Assembly (NCBI GenBank): GCA_965116865.1
Contig: OZ220727.1
Span: 930,001 to 994,000 of the forward strand
Reading direction: 5' to 3'
DNA: 64,000 nucleotides
Origin: Aldehydirespirator sp965116865
GTDB taxonomy: Bacteria > Actinomycetota > Acidimicrobiia > Acidimicrobiales > Aldehydirespiratoraceae
Shown here: in pieces, positions 19,501 through 25,783 of the stretch
Layout of the letters: each line of letters starts with the position of its first letter
How positions within the stretch are numbered: the first letter of the stretch is position 1
The notes under the pieces: model-generated
The model's input: the letters and a program-made list of their open reading frames with translations, nothing else
Database searches by the model: none
What the model was told of the DNA's origin: nothing
Program-made: the position numbers and the translations under genes

Positions 19501-20301
19501 GACGGTGCTGCCGTTCGCGTCGACGAGTTCTCCGACGGTGTCGAGGTCGCCGGACGTGTATATCAGGACCTCCGACGCCTCGGCCAGCACCAGTTTGAAG
19601 TAGTCGACGTCGCCGGCGGGATCGAAGCGGGCCCCGACCGGAACGCCCGCCGTCACGGTCAGCGCCGACGCGGCCGCGTCGCCGGGCTCCGCGGGCGTGG
19701 CCGAGGTGGTAGCCGACCACGTCCCGTCCGTCGTGGTGACCGCGCGGACCTGGACGCCGTAGCCGGTGCCGTTGGCGAGGCCGGTGAGGACGTGGACCAG
19801 CCCTTCGGCGCTTCCGACGCCCTCGACGACGGTCCAGTTCGCGTCGACGGTCTCGTCGTCGCCGGTCTCGATGTGGCGCAGGTCGTAGGAGACGATGCCG
19901 GTGACTCCGCTCGGCGCGCTCCACACGACGGTGAGCGCCCCGTCGCCGGCATGGACGCCCTCGATCGTCGGGGCTGCCGGCGCCTGGGCCCAGGCTCCGG
20001 CAGCCCCCGCGGTCAGAAGCACCGCCGAGCCGGCAGAGACTGCTACCAGACGCAGACACCAACGTGATGTCCGGGCCGCGTCCAGCGTGCCGCCGCTGGG
20101 GGAGGGAGGGCTGCGTCGCACGAGTCGTGCTACACGAATTACCGTCCGGCGCGTAGCGTGTCCTGCCTGGATCCGATCACGGGCACCTCTACGCGTGCCT
20201 CGGCACATTCTCGTCCCGAGTCTTTGTCGTGAGGCAAAAGTTGCTCCGAATGCCATGCTGTGACCTGCTGTGACCTGCTGCGACCACGATCCCCAGACCA
20301 T
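13558..20301 (-). CDS. giant secreted subtilisin-like protease with cadherin-like and SLH-like repeats
   Basis: Up to 2247 residues. A signal-like segment (LVAVSAGSAVLLTAGAAGAWA) lies about 85 residues in. Then come a fibronectin III-like region, pre-peptidase-like domains, an S8 peptidase (Asp in VAVHDDGIHD about 615, His in DSHGIQMAG about 652, Ser in GGTSAATA about 819), a P/proprotein-convertase-like domain (about 930-1020) and another FN3. Five almost identical 98-residue cadherin-like repeats, Ig/cadherin-like modules, a run of about 16 Pro and three identical 63-residue SLH-like cysteine repeats complete it. The start is unsure: TATGAT at 20304-20309 sits too close to the ATG at 20301, so the ATG at 20256 is a good alternative. 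Likely surface-anchored. Confidence 0.88.
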   Translation of the reverse strand: MVWGSWSQQVTAGHSMAFGATFASRQRLGTRMCRGTRRGARDRIQAGHATRRTVIRVARLVRRSPPSPSGGTLDAARTSRWCLRLVAVSAGSAVLLTAGAAGAWAQAPAAPTIEGVHAGDGALTVVWSAPSGVTGIVSYDLRHIETGDDETVDANWTVVEGVGSAEGLVHVLTGLANGTGYGVQVRAVTTTDGTWSATTSATPAEPGDAAASALTVTAGVPVGARFDPAGDVDYFKLVLAEASEVLIYTSGDLDTVGELVDANGSTVKESDDDEHSPHGVPHFFIWGHRTAGTYYVKVTGYADAVGDYTLHTTVAADAPTSGGVEVELNSVTEAIIGPLPSGSNDVLDVYKLVIAEKKNSQNEAIKTNVLIHSTGKLNSSVWLRYADGGFIAVSHNYAGQDHFMLLESLSAGTYTINVQAVRRRNPCCYTSGPYRLHVHEAVTSPGSTIAEAPLMPYGHGISGSINADTRTVGYLKIDPGEDTDTFIGIHSPDFEVEAELVDGNGDALDKRAYTYTEVDATGWVLRDTLDAGAQYLKVSAAARTGSYWVLMLPRKRYETLVQHCEKLNARDDPIKDPLYGCQWHLNNSGQLGGTAGEDINVEEAWSAGALGDGATVAVHDDGIHDTHPDLDGNLNDSLSHDYGSSNIGDSHGIQMAGLIAGRDNDVGIRGVAPRATVYGYDLDDLSDANLADALTRNMATTAVAALGYSPLAGAVPVRAPPAWEKGVVTGVSDGYGGKGVLYVTGAGNDADEGGNSNLSEYDNHYGVTTVCAVNDRGGQPGYSESGANLWVCAPSHDGDKADLLTTGALGEYNEEFGGTSAATAIVSGVAALVRGAYSGLSWRDVKLILAGSARKNDAADSGWQTGALEHGTAGERYEFNHAYGFGVVDAKAAVDLAADWQTLPAMQKFDSTPVLEPMPIPVDGTQVSSSFVFPAGTDVDFIEFVEVQIILTAPTFRRLQLELVSPSGAVSELSPPSDCTTSSGSRTDCSVTGAFRFGTARHLGEDPAGTWTLRAAHRRSGGDANQVTAWNITAYGHRSKPDAPAIEPLVPAVDSLTVMWTAPAETGTSDVSSYDVRFIRSDSADKDSDSAWTVVEDAWTTGPLRHAITSLTAGVQYDVQVCAANSRGCGAWSDTAEGSLLNAPPAFEDGSSTTRALPENTAADRPVGLPLTALDPENDDLAYALGGTDADSFSIDSASGQLRTVVPLDHEGDPQLSVTVTVSDGLNTVGNADTSVDASIDVTVTVTDVDEAPEISGDAAPSFAEGAAGPVTELTATDPENRQVAWTLAGADRLLFNISAGRLEFKAPPDFEDPGDDGSNNVYEVTVQAIDGAHTVEQAVTVTVTNVDEAPEISGDAAPSFAEGAAGPVTELTATDPENRQVAWTLAGADRLLFNISAGRLEFKAPPDFEDPGDDGSNNVYEVTVQAIDGAHTVEQAVTVTVTDVDEAPEISGDAAPSFAEGAAGPVTELTATDPENRQVAWTLAGADRLLFNISAGRLEFKAPPDFEDPGDDGSNNVYEVTVQAIDGAHTVEQAVTVTVTDVDEAPEISGDAAPSFAEGAAGPVTELTATDPENRQVAWTLAGADRLLFNISAGRLEFKAPPDFEDPGDDGSNNVYEVTVQAIDGAHTVEQAVTVTVTDVDEAPEISGDAAPSFAEGAAGSVTELTATDPENRQVAWTLAGADRLLFNISAGRLEFKAPPDFEDPGDDGSNNVYEVTVQAIDGAHTVEQAVTVTVTNVDEAGTLSLTSLHPQEDIELTASLEDPDGSVSGRVWKWEVSSGGAWTTVPAAASASYTPTNADVGKSLRVSVEYRDGHGAGKSTALATQSTVQPKRQTNTVPRFPPEETGERTVPENTRPGSPIGAPVTAVDDDDTDLTYSLSGTQHFEIDSASGQLQTREALDFERKASYTLTVTATDSSQAQASLEVTVTVEDVDEEGAVTLSPPVPQVGSPVIATLTDPDVATDTTWQWHNSASGRNGWTEIVGSVSRRYTPAEADEGLYVRATATYRDRHRSGIQLSAVTDLAVQAPPPPPPPPPPPPPPPPLEETEEPDPLDEPVAFADVDPRGVHAPNIAALNAAGITTGCGAHQPPRYCPDRPVTRAQMASFLARALNLETPDEPVAFADVDPRGVHAPNIAALNAAGITTGCGAHQPPRYCPDRPVTRAQMASFLARALNLETPDEPVAFADVDPRGVHAPNIAALNAAGITTGCGAHQPPRYCPDRPVTRAQMASFLARALNLETLDATS
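13576..14140. repeat. three 189-bp SLH-like coding repeats
   Basis: The period is exactly 189 bp (63 codons): for example, the same GATGCCGGCC word occurs at 13681, 13870 and 14059. Copies are practically identical, pointing to recent duplication or gene conversion. Confidence 0.9.
15075..16560. repeat. five 294-bp cadherin-like coding repeats
   Basis: Five consecutive units of 294 bp (98 codons) differ by only a few bases (for example ACC/GCC and GTT/GTC changes). This homogeneity in a secreted protein implies frequent unequal recombination. Confidence 0.9.
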
Positions 20302-20309
20302 GCATCATA

Positions 20310-20345
20310 GTGCCGACACTTGAGAGGCCGAGCAAATAGACCGGC
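20310..20345 (+). repeat. partial copy of the dispersed GAGGCCGAGC repeat
   Basis: About 30 bp (ACTTGAGAGGCCGAGCAAAT) resemble the start of the roughly 120-bp repeat found at 23.1 kb and 37.0 kb. Confidence 0.5.
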
Positions 20346-20484
20346 GCTGCGCGATTTTGTGGGATGGGGTTGCTGGCATCGGCGGAGGTCGCCCTCCGAT
20401 CCTGCAGGTTCATGGTCGGCGAGGAGCGGTGCGAGCATTCGTCTGTTGGGCTTCTAGACTGGACGGGCGACCCTCGCGGGTCAC

Positions 20485-20605
20485 GTCATCGAGAGCGGTC
20501 CGGCCGTCGTGGTCGGGCCCGGCAACCTGGTACGGACACCCAAGGTGCCATCCCGTCTCCGGGCGGGGATGCGGCGCCGGCCGGCGCAACCAAGTGTCCT
20601 CAGGG
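20485..20605 (+). promoter_or_regulatory. SAM riboswitch (SAM-I/SAM-IV superfamily) before metX
   Basis: The leader contains ATCGAGAGCGG, then CCCGGCAACC, then AAGGTGCCATCCC in the order and spacing of SAM-binding riboswitches. The middle GAGGGA-like segment is degenerate, so the exact subclass is open. It lies 100-220 bases before the metX start, where SAM would switch methionine biosynthesis off. The boundaries are approximate. Confidence 0.65.
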
Positions 20606-20704
20606 GAGCACCCTGGAAGTCACTGGTCCTTGAGTGTCCGGCCCGGCCGACGGTCGGCGGTCCCCGCGGGCGACGGCGCCCATCACCGGAGACGAGGAGC
20701 AAGG

Positions 20705-21991
20705 TTGAGCGCAGGTTCCCACATCGAGCCTCCGGACCCGGTGGCCGGGCCGGCCGGGCGAGTAGTGCCTGCGGCGGGCAGCGGTGCCGACGCTCCGGTC
20801 CGGGCGGGCGGGCGGGCCGGTCCCGGGGGGCGCTTCCCGGCCGGGCTGCCCGTCACCGGCGCCTGGCAGCCCGGCGACCCCCCCGGCGACCGCCGGTTCG
20901 CGACCGTCACCGACGGCAGGCCCTTCGCGCTGGAGTGGGGCGGCCGGCTGACCGAGGTGCGGCTGGCCTACGAGACCTGGGGCCGCCTCGACGAGCGGGC
21001 CTCCAATGCGGTGCTGGTGTGCCACGCGCTCACCGGGGACTCCCACGCGGCGGGAGACGGCGGCCCGTCGCATCCCACCGCGGGATGGTGGTCCGAGATG
21101 ATCGGTCCCGGCAGGGCGATCGACACCGACCGCTACTTCGTGGTGTGCAGCAACGTGTTGGGCGGCTGCCAGGGCACGACAGGCCCCGCCGACGCCGACC
21201 CGGCCGACGGCCGGCGCTACGGGCCCCGCTTCCCGGTGGTGACGATCCGCGACATGGTCCGTGCCCAGGCGCTGCTGGCCGACCATCTGGGAATCGTCTG
21301 CTGGCTGGGAGTGGTCGGCGGCTCGATGGGGGGCATGCAGGTTCTGGAATGGGCGGCCATGTACCCCGGCAGGGTGCGGTCGATCGTGCCGCTGGCCACC
21401 TGCGCCGCGGCCGGCGCCCTGCAGCTCGCCTGGAGCGCGGTGGGGCGGCTGGCCATCGCCACCGACGCCGCCTGGCACGGCGGCGACTACTACGACAAAC
21501 CCGATGGGCCCTGGATGGGTCTGGCGGTGGCGCGCCAGATCGCCCAGGCGACCTACCGGTCCGGCGAGTCGTTCGAGCGCCGATTCGGGCGGCGGCTGCA
21601 CGACCCGGAGGAGGACTTCGGCCTGTGGGGCCGCTTCCAGATGGAGTCGTATCTGGACCATCACGGCCAGAAGCTGGTGCGGCGCTTCGACGCCAACAGC
21701 TACCTGGTGCTCAACCGGTCTATGGACCTGCACGACGTCGGGCGGGGCCGGGGCGGCGTCGCGACGGCGCTGGGCCGCATCGACGTGCCGGTGCTCACCG
21801 CGTCGGTCACCAGCGACCGTCTGTACCCGCCCCACGAGCAGCAGGAGCTGGCCGACGGGATCCTCGCCGGCGGGGGCGACTGCCGCCGTGTGCTCATCGA
21901 CAGCGACGAGGGCCACGACGGGTTCCTGCTCGAGCACGAGCTTCTGCACGGTCCGGTGAGCGGCTTCCTGGAGGAAATCCACAATGGCTGA
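20705..21991 (+). CDS. metX: homoserine O-acetyltransferase
   Basis: About 428 residues from the TTG at 20705, chosen for the GACGAGGAG ribosome site just upstream. It acetylates (or succinylates) homoserine, the first committed step to methionine. Alpha/beta-hydrolase fold: nucleophile Ser in GGSMGGMQVLEW (about 207), Asp in TSDRLYPP (about 370) and His in DEGHDGFLLE (about 403). The proline/glycine-rich first 50 residues precede the conserved domain. Regulation by the SAM riboswitch upstream is likely. Confidence 0.9.
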   Translation: MSAGSHIEPPDPVAGPAGRVVPAAGSGADAPVRAGGRAGPGGRFPAGLPVTGAWQPGDPPGDRRFATVTDGRPFALEWGGRLTEVRLAYETWGRLDERASNAVLVCHALTGDSHAAGDGGPSHPTAGWWSEMIGPGRAIDTDRYFVVCSNVLGGCQGTTGPADADPADGRRYGPRFPVVTIRDMVRAQALLADHLGIVCWLGVVGGSMGGMQVLEWAAMYPGRVRSIVPLATCAAAGALQLAWSAVGRLAIATDAAWHGGDYYDKPDGPWMGLAVARQIAQATYRSGESFERRFGRRLHDPEEDFGLWGRFQMESYLDHHGQKLVRRFDANSYLVLNRSMDLHDVGRGRGGVATALGRIDVPVLTASVTSDRLYPPHEQQELADGILAGGGDCRRVLIDSDEGHDGFLLEHELLHGPVSGFLEEIHNG

Positions 21992-22167
21992 CGTCCGGGG
22001 AGCCGGCCTCCCGCCTGGGCCTGCTGATCGCCGAGCTGGAGGCGGTCGGCGTCAGCCCCGGCGCGGTCCGTTTCTCGGCAGGGCTGGAGCACACCGGCCG
22101 TGTGGTCGCCTGCATTGTCGGCGCGCTGGACCAGGTGGAGGAGATCCTTGCGCCGGCGAGTCTGTAG
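21984..22167 (+). pseudogene. fragment resembling the C-terminus of a Cys/Met-metabolism PLP enzyme
   Basis: It reads SRLGLLIAELEAVGVSPGAV then RFSAGLEHTG...GALDQVEEIL. The pattern GV-P-x-VR-S-GLEH...AL is that of the last 45 residues of O-acetylhomoserine sulfhydrylase/cystathionine synthase-type enzymes. An ATG at 21984 overlaps the metX end, but a one-base shift is needed to enter this frame. Either a relic of a metY-type gene after metX, or a small unrelated ORF. Confidence 0.45.
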
Positions 22168-22210
22168 GGTCGCGTGCCGTGCGTTCGAGAGGATGTCTCA
22201 CAGCGCTACC

Positions 22211-22600
22211 GGGGTCGGCGGTCGGGCAGTGGCGAGAACGTCGGCCAGGACGGCCGGACGGCGGCGCCAGATCGCGCTCGCTGCCGGCAGGGCTTCCCGC
22301 GCGAGAACGTCGGCCAGGACGGCCGGACGGCGGCGCCAGATCGCGCTCGCTGCCGGCAGGGCTTCCCGCGCGAGAACGTCGGCCAGGACGGCCGGACGGC
22401 GGCGCCAGATCGCGCTCGCTGCCGGCAGGGCTTCCCGCGCGAGAACGTCGGCCAGGACGGCCGGACGGCGGCGCCAGATCGCGCTCGCTGCCGGCAGGGC
22501 TTCCCGCGCGAGAACGTCGGCCAGGACGGCCGGACGGCGGCGGAGTTCGTGCCGGGTTCGGTGGTCGGGCAGTGGCGAGAATGTCGGCCAGGACGGCCGG
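22211..22600. repeat. 69-bp minisatellite, about 4.5 copies, ending at a gene start
   Basis: The unit begins GAGAACGTCGGCCAGGACGG and recurs every 69 bp (for example at 22261 and 22330 for GCGGCGCCAG). The final degenerate copy reads GAGAATGTCGGCC and supplies the ATG of the following gene. Earlier copies have ACG in place of ATG. 69 bp is 23 codons, so the copies stay in frame. Confidence 0.9.
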
Positions 22601-23225
22601 GCGGAGTCGGTCGGGAGTGTCGTTGCCGGTGGTCGGGCTGTGCCTGCTCGTGGTCGGGCTGTGCCTGTCGGGGGCCTCGCCGGTCGCGGCTGCCGACAGT
22701 GGAGACGCAGCGTCGGCGGGCGCCGAGGGTGCGCTCGTGCAGCGGTCGCCGGGCTCGGCCCAGTCCGAGGTGGAGGCCGACGCTGATCTTGGCACCGACC
22801 GGCGCTTGGTCGGCCGTGAGAGCAGCGAGCGGATCGACGCGGTGGTGATCGCCCTGTGGACGATCGCCGGGGTGATGACGGTGATGTTGGGACTCTTCCT
22901 GTGGCACACCAGCCCCCGCCGGCGCCTGAGACTGGCAGGCGACCTGTCCGAGGGCGGACGCGTGCGGGTCGAGTCTGCCGGCTTGCCGGACGGCGGCCTC
23001 CGACCGAGGATCCGGGCGGCGCTCGTCTGGCTGCGCTCCAGCCTGGTTCCGCCAACTCAGCCAAAACCGGGCGACGGCGCCCGGCAGGAGTCTGACAGCA
23101 AGCCGCCGGAAGAGTCGGCCATGCGGAACTTGGAGGCCGAGCGAACAGGCGGGAGCGACATGGCCCGCCCGGACGAGGCCGTGGCTCGAGCGGCCCGTGA
23201 GCGCAGCGAACAAGAGCGGGAGTGA
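22581..23225 (+). CDS. exported single-pass membrane protein of unknown function
   Basis: 214 residues from the ATG at 22581. A signal-like hydrophobic segment (VVGLCLLVVGLCLSG) is followed by an exported linker with many Ala/Gly/Ser. One transmembrane helix (AVVIALWTIAGVMTVMLGLF, about residues 95-114) comes next, then a basic stop (HTSPRRRLRLA) and a cytoplasmic tail. The last 32 codons are made of the dispersed repeat described at 23125-23252. I do not recognise the family. Confidence 0.6.
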   Translation: MSARTAGRSRSGVSLPVVGLCLLVVGLCLSGASPVAAADSGDAASAGAEGALVQRSPGSAQSEVEADADLGTDRRLVGRESSERIDAVVIALWTIAGVMTVMLGLFLWHTSPRRRLRLAGDLSEGGRVRVESAGLPDGGLRPRIRAALVWLRSSLVPPTQPKPGDGARQESDSKPPEESAMRNLEAERTGGSDMARPDEAVARAARERSEQERE

Positions 23226-23252
23226 CAACGCAGCGACACGACGGGCTCACTC
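23125..23252 (+). repeat. dispersed repeat copy 1 (about 120 bp), used as a gene 3' end
   Basis: This segment matches the reverse complement of 36950-37080 along most of its length, including GAGGCCGAGCGAA and GCAGCGAACAAGAGCGGGA. It encodes the end of the membrane protein (NLEAERTGG...ARERSEQERE) and its stop. Further partial copies are at 20.3 and 63.4 kb. Confidence 0.75.
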
Positions 23253-23299
23253 CTATCCGCGCGTCCAGCCCCTCGATCTGCGCGGCGATGTCGTACACC

Positions 23300-23330
23300 A
23301 CCGAACACCAATTTGGCACCAGCCACCTAG
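23300..23330. mobile_element. 31-bp solo end of the IS1182-like element
   Basis: Exact reverse complement of 26980-27010, the left end of the IS1182-like element including its CTAG target. No transposase is attached. It ends 10 bp before the next start codon. Confidence 0.85.
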
Positions 23331-23333
23331 ATT
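23328..23333 (+). promoter_or_regulatory. -10 box TAGATT made partly from an IS end
   Basis: The TAG of the IS-end CTAG plus ATT gives a TANNNT box seven bases before the ATG at 23341, the leaderless spacing used elsewhere here. Confidence 0.5.
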
Positions 23334-23340
23334 GGCGGGC

Positions 23341-23568
23341 ATGACCGAGAGCTTCGACGTCGACGCGATGATCGAGCGCTTCAGCGAGCGCGCCGCCGGG
23401 GTGAAGCGGCGGAACCTCCCGCCGGTGGCGGGCGAGGAGCGCCGGAACTTCCTGGAGCAGGCCCGGATGGACTTCCAGGACTTCGCCATGATCGGCGACG
23501 CCGAGGCTGTGTTCGAGGACGGCATCCTGCGCCTCAGCATCGATCTTCGTCCGCCGGAGGCGCGCTAG
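23341..23568 (+). CDS. small conserved acidic protein, function unknown
   Basis: 75 residues, MTESFDVDAMIERF...RLSIDLRPPEAR. Mostly helical, charged, no signal peptide and no Cys. The segment VKRRNLPPVAGEERRNFLEQ and DFAMIGDAEAVFEDGI look like a conserved small family, but I cannot name it. Codon use and leaderless start support a real gene. Its promoter region was rebuilt by an IS1182 end. Confidence 0.65.
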   Translation: MTESFDVDAMIERFSERAAGVKRRNLPPVAGEERRNFLEQARMDFQDFAMIGDAEAVFEDGILRLSIDLRPPEAR

Positions 23569-23583
23569 AAGCCGAGCGGGTGG

Positions 23584-23632
23584 GAACTTCAATGAGTTGA
23601 CCACCCCAGAGGTGGTCAACTCATTGAAGTTC
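23584..23632. terminator. 22-bp perfect inverted repeat between a small gene and tRNA-Gly
   Basis: Arms 23584-23605 and 23611-23632 pair perfectly around a five-base loop (CCAGA). The stem is AT-richer than its surroundings and has no following T-run. It may end transcription of the small gene or isolate the tRNA; such a perfect stem could also be a small palindromic mobile element. Confidence 0.5.
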
Positions 23633-23660
23633 GGGATGTGGCGGTAGGATCGGCAATCCC

Positions 23661-23733
23661 GCGGACGTAGCTCAGTTGGTAGAGCGCAACCTTGCCAAGG
23701 TTGAGGTCGCCGGTTCGAGGCCGGTCGTCCGCT
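23661..23733 (+). tRNA. tRNA-Gly (GCC anticodon)
   Basis: The acceptor arms GCGGACG and CGTCCGC pair. The D arm has AGCTCAGTTGGTAGAGC, the anticodon loop is CTTGCCAAG and the T loop GTTCGAG. 73 bases; CCA is not encoded. Confidence 0.95.
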
Positions 23734-23736
23734 CGG

Positions 23737-24399
23737 ATGGATAGCGCCGGAGCCCTCCGTGGGGACCTTGGAGCGGGACTGGGCGAATTGGGTGGTGTGG
23801 AGGTCCGCACGCTCGGCCAGTATTGGCGGCCGGAACGTGACGAGCGCACTGCGATCGGCGAGCTGGTGCACCGGGCCAAGGACCAGGGCGACCGTGGGGC
23901 CGCGGCCGAACTGGCTGAGCGGTTCGCGGGCCTGGCCGGGATTCTGCCGACGGCGGACGGCGGCCTTTTGCGCTTGGTGACGCCGGTCCCGTCCGGGCCG
24001 GCCGCGGACGGCGACGATGACCGCCCGCATCTCGCCGAGCTGTTGGCTGTGTCTCTGGCCGCCGGCGAACCCGAATGGGCCACCGGCATCGCCTGGCGGC
24101 ATCTTGCCGAGCTGTTGGCTGTGTCTCTGGCCGCGGCTGGGGCGGGGGAGTACCGGTCGAGTCTTGTGGTGAGGAGCAACCCCACACCGCGCCTGCGTCA
24201 CGTCGATCCCGAGCGCCGGGCGGAGGTGGCAGCCTCAGCGGGCTACCGGGCTTGTGATTCGGTGGCCGGACAACACATCGTGGTGGTCGACGACGTGGTG
24301 CTCACCGGCACCACGCTGCAAGCGGTGGCGGCCTGCCTGCGCGACGCGGGCGCGGCTTCGGTCACCGCGGCCGTGGCGGCCCGCACCAGGCTCCGCTGA
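23737..24399 (+). CDS. ComF-like phosphoribosyltransferase-domain protein
   Basis: About 220 residues from the ATG at 23737, four bases after the tRNA. The C-terminal PRPP loop VVVDDVVLTGTTLQAVAACL (about 178-197) is clear. Related ComF proteins take part in DNA uptake or nucleotide salvage, but the cysteine-rich N-terminus of true ComF is absent. A 71-bp internal duplication repeats HLAELLAVSLAA (codons near 24029 and 24100). Confidence 0.7.
   Translation: MDSAGALRGDLGAGLGELGGVEVRTLGQYWRPERDERTAIGELVHRAKDQGDRGAAAELAERFAGLAGILPTADGGLLRLVTPVPSGPAADGDDDRPHLAELLAVSLAAGEPEWATGIAWRHLAELLAVSLAAAGAGEYRSSLVVRSNPTPRLRHVDPERRAEVAASAGYRACDSVAGQHIVVVDDVVLTGTTLQAVAACLRDAGAASVTAAVAARTRLR
24029..24135. repeat. 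71-bp-period in-gene duplication
   Basis: CATCTCGCCGAGCTGTTGGC and its near copy CATCTTGCCGAGCTG..., 71 bp apart, encode HLAELLAVSLAA twice. The intervening bases keep one reading frame. Confidence 0.7.
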
Positions 24400-24439
24400 C
24401 ACCGCCCCTGAGCCCGCCGCCGGTACGCTGCGAATCCCT

Positions 24440-24514
24440 GCGCCGGTGCCCGAGCGGACCAAGGGAACGGCCTGCAAAGCCGTAAAGCCGCGGGTTCAAA
24501 TCCCGCCCGGCGCT
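24440..24514 (+). tRNA. tRNA-Cys (GCA anticodon)
   Basis: The acceptor arms GCGCCGG and CCGGCGC pair, the anticodon is GCA in CCTGCAAAG, and the T loop is GTTCAAAT. CCA is encoded at 24515-24517 and coincides with the start of the 80-bp island repeat. Confidence 0.93.
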
Positions 24515-24594
24515 CCAGAATCGCTTCAGTTTTCTGAGGGTGGGGTGTTCGGTTTATTGGCTGGGACGCGCCGTTTGGACGTTCTTGGGGCCAT
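24515..24594 (+). repeat. 80-bp direct repeat, left copy, at tRNA-Cys 3' end
   Basis: Shares most of its 80 bases with 29053-29132, including TTCGGTTTATTGGCTGGGAC and CGTTTGGACGTTCTTGGGGC. Together the copies bracket a 4.5-kb accessory island. Confidence 0.85.
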
Positions 24595-24767
24595 TGCCGG
24601 CGGGTTCTGATCCGAGTGGACGGTTCCGCGTGGGCTGTTTGGTGCTGCCGCGCTGGTGTGTGGTGTCCGCGGGCACGCTGACGGTCACTGACCGTCAGCG
24701 TGTGACCGGTGTCTCGGTGGGGTTAGGGCGGCGCTCGGGGTGGTGTCTCGCTGCCGCTGGCCTCGGA

Positions 24768-25226
24768 TTACAACACCCGCCAGCGCCGGGTGCGGCGATG
24801 CTGCGCGACGAGCCCCGACCAGGCCCTCACCAGCGCCATCACCAGATGCCACCCCAGCGCGTGGCGGCGCGCCACCGCCGCCACCGTCATCACCTCGGCG
24901 TCGCTGACCAGCCGCCGGGCCAGACGCCGTGCCAGACGACCGCCGAACTCGGGGCGGTCCTCGAGCCAGCGGTGCTCACAGCCCCCGCAGCAGAACCGTC
25001 GCCGGCGCCACACCAGCGTCATGCGGCGCCCCGACACCCCAAGGCCGCGAATGTCGCGTCGGCGGGTGCCATGCACCCGTGCGCAACGGAACCCGCACGC
25101 CGGGCACCGCGGCCGCCTCACCGTCGACTCGACCTCCACAACCAGCTCGCTCGGCGTGTCGACCTGCACTCTCAGCACGCGTGTCTCACGCAGGTGCAGC
25201 CGCACCCGCATAACATCGGAAGCCAT
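24768..25226 (-). pseudogene. ISL3-family transposase, N-terminal part only
   Basis: 152 codons from the ATG at 25226. The zinc-finger pairs CPACGFRC and CCGGCEHRW and the helix-turn-helix part are present. The frame stops before the DDE catalytic domain of about 250 residues, so it cannot transpose. The terminal sequence with GATCGGTGAT lies upstream to about 25380. Confidence 0.85.
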
Positions 25227-25234
25227 CGGGGCCC

Positions 25235-25380
25235 TCCTGGATCAGTGTTGTGACAATCACCGATCCCAGCAGGGCCTCGACGCGGTCTCGTCGGCCACGC
25301 TGCGGTCGGTGTCGTGACGTGTTGTGACAATCACCGATCCCAGCAGGGCCCCGACCCCTACTCAGGGACCCTCAACCACC
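25235..25380. mobile_element. ISL3 upstream end with duplicated terminal segment
   Basis: GTGTTGTGACAATCACCGAT plus CCCAGCAGGGCC occurs at about 25242 and again at about 25319. The outer copy ends with GGGACCCTCAACCACCCC. A related, reversed copy of this end is at 54255-54345. Confidence 0.65.
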
Positions 25381-25783
25381 CCGCTCCCCACGAATCCGCG
25401 AAGGCTCTGAAATCTCGGGTTGGTTCTGCGCACTCAGTCCACACAAACCGCCCAAGAAAACTGGCGGCGACGTCTGCAACGGATTCCTGACTCAGAACGC
25501 TAGATCAGAAATGTGCTTTGAACTGAGCTCCTGTCTGTCGGGCTGGGAAGACTTGAACTCCCGACCTTCGGTCCCCCAGTTGCGCAAAGGCTGTTTCAGC
25601 TGGTACCAACGAGTATCAAAATGTCCATCTGACGTGCGGTTTTCCAAGTTCGGCGTCACAAGCCGTACCTGCGGATAACCCCCCGTAACGGATCGTCCGT
25701 TAGAAGATTCGTTAGAAGACTCGGGTGTCACTCAGCGCATTCGCTCATGCTCAAGCCACCGAGCATCAAGGTCGCCTGAGCCG
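25381..25783. other. AT-richer island spacer with a tRNA-like fragment, no gene seen
   Basis: Codon pattern and composition differ from the neighbours; an 80-codon open frame on the minus strand overlaps the tRNA-like segment and is not credible. The rest shows no recognisable gene. Confidence 0.5.
25537..25586 (-). pseudogene. tRNA-Pro-like 3' fragment
   Basis: On the minus strand CTGGGGGACCGAAGGTC is followed by GGGAGTTCAAGTCTTCCC (T arm) and CAGCCCGAC (acceptor 3' side), like a GGG-anticodon tRNA-Pro. The 5' half, including the D arm and acceptor 5' strand, is missing. Such 3' halves are typical traces of integrase attachment sites. Confidence 0.5.

Noticed and set aside
22211..22600. CRISPR-like array of regularly spaced repeats
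   Set aside because: Units are directly adjacent with identical whole 69-bp sequence; there are no variable spacers and no cas genes nearby.
25492..25731. 79-codon minus-strand ORF in the island
   Set aside because: It overlaps the tRNA-Pro-like fragment and has no recognisable features.
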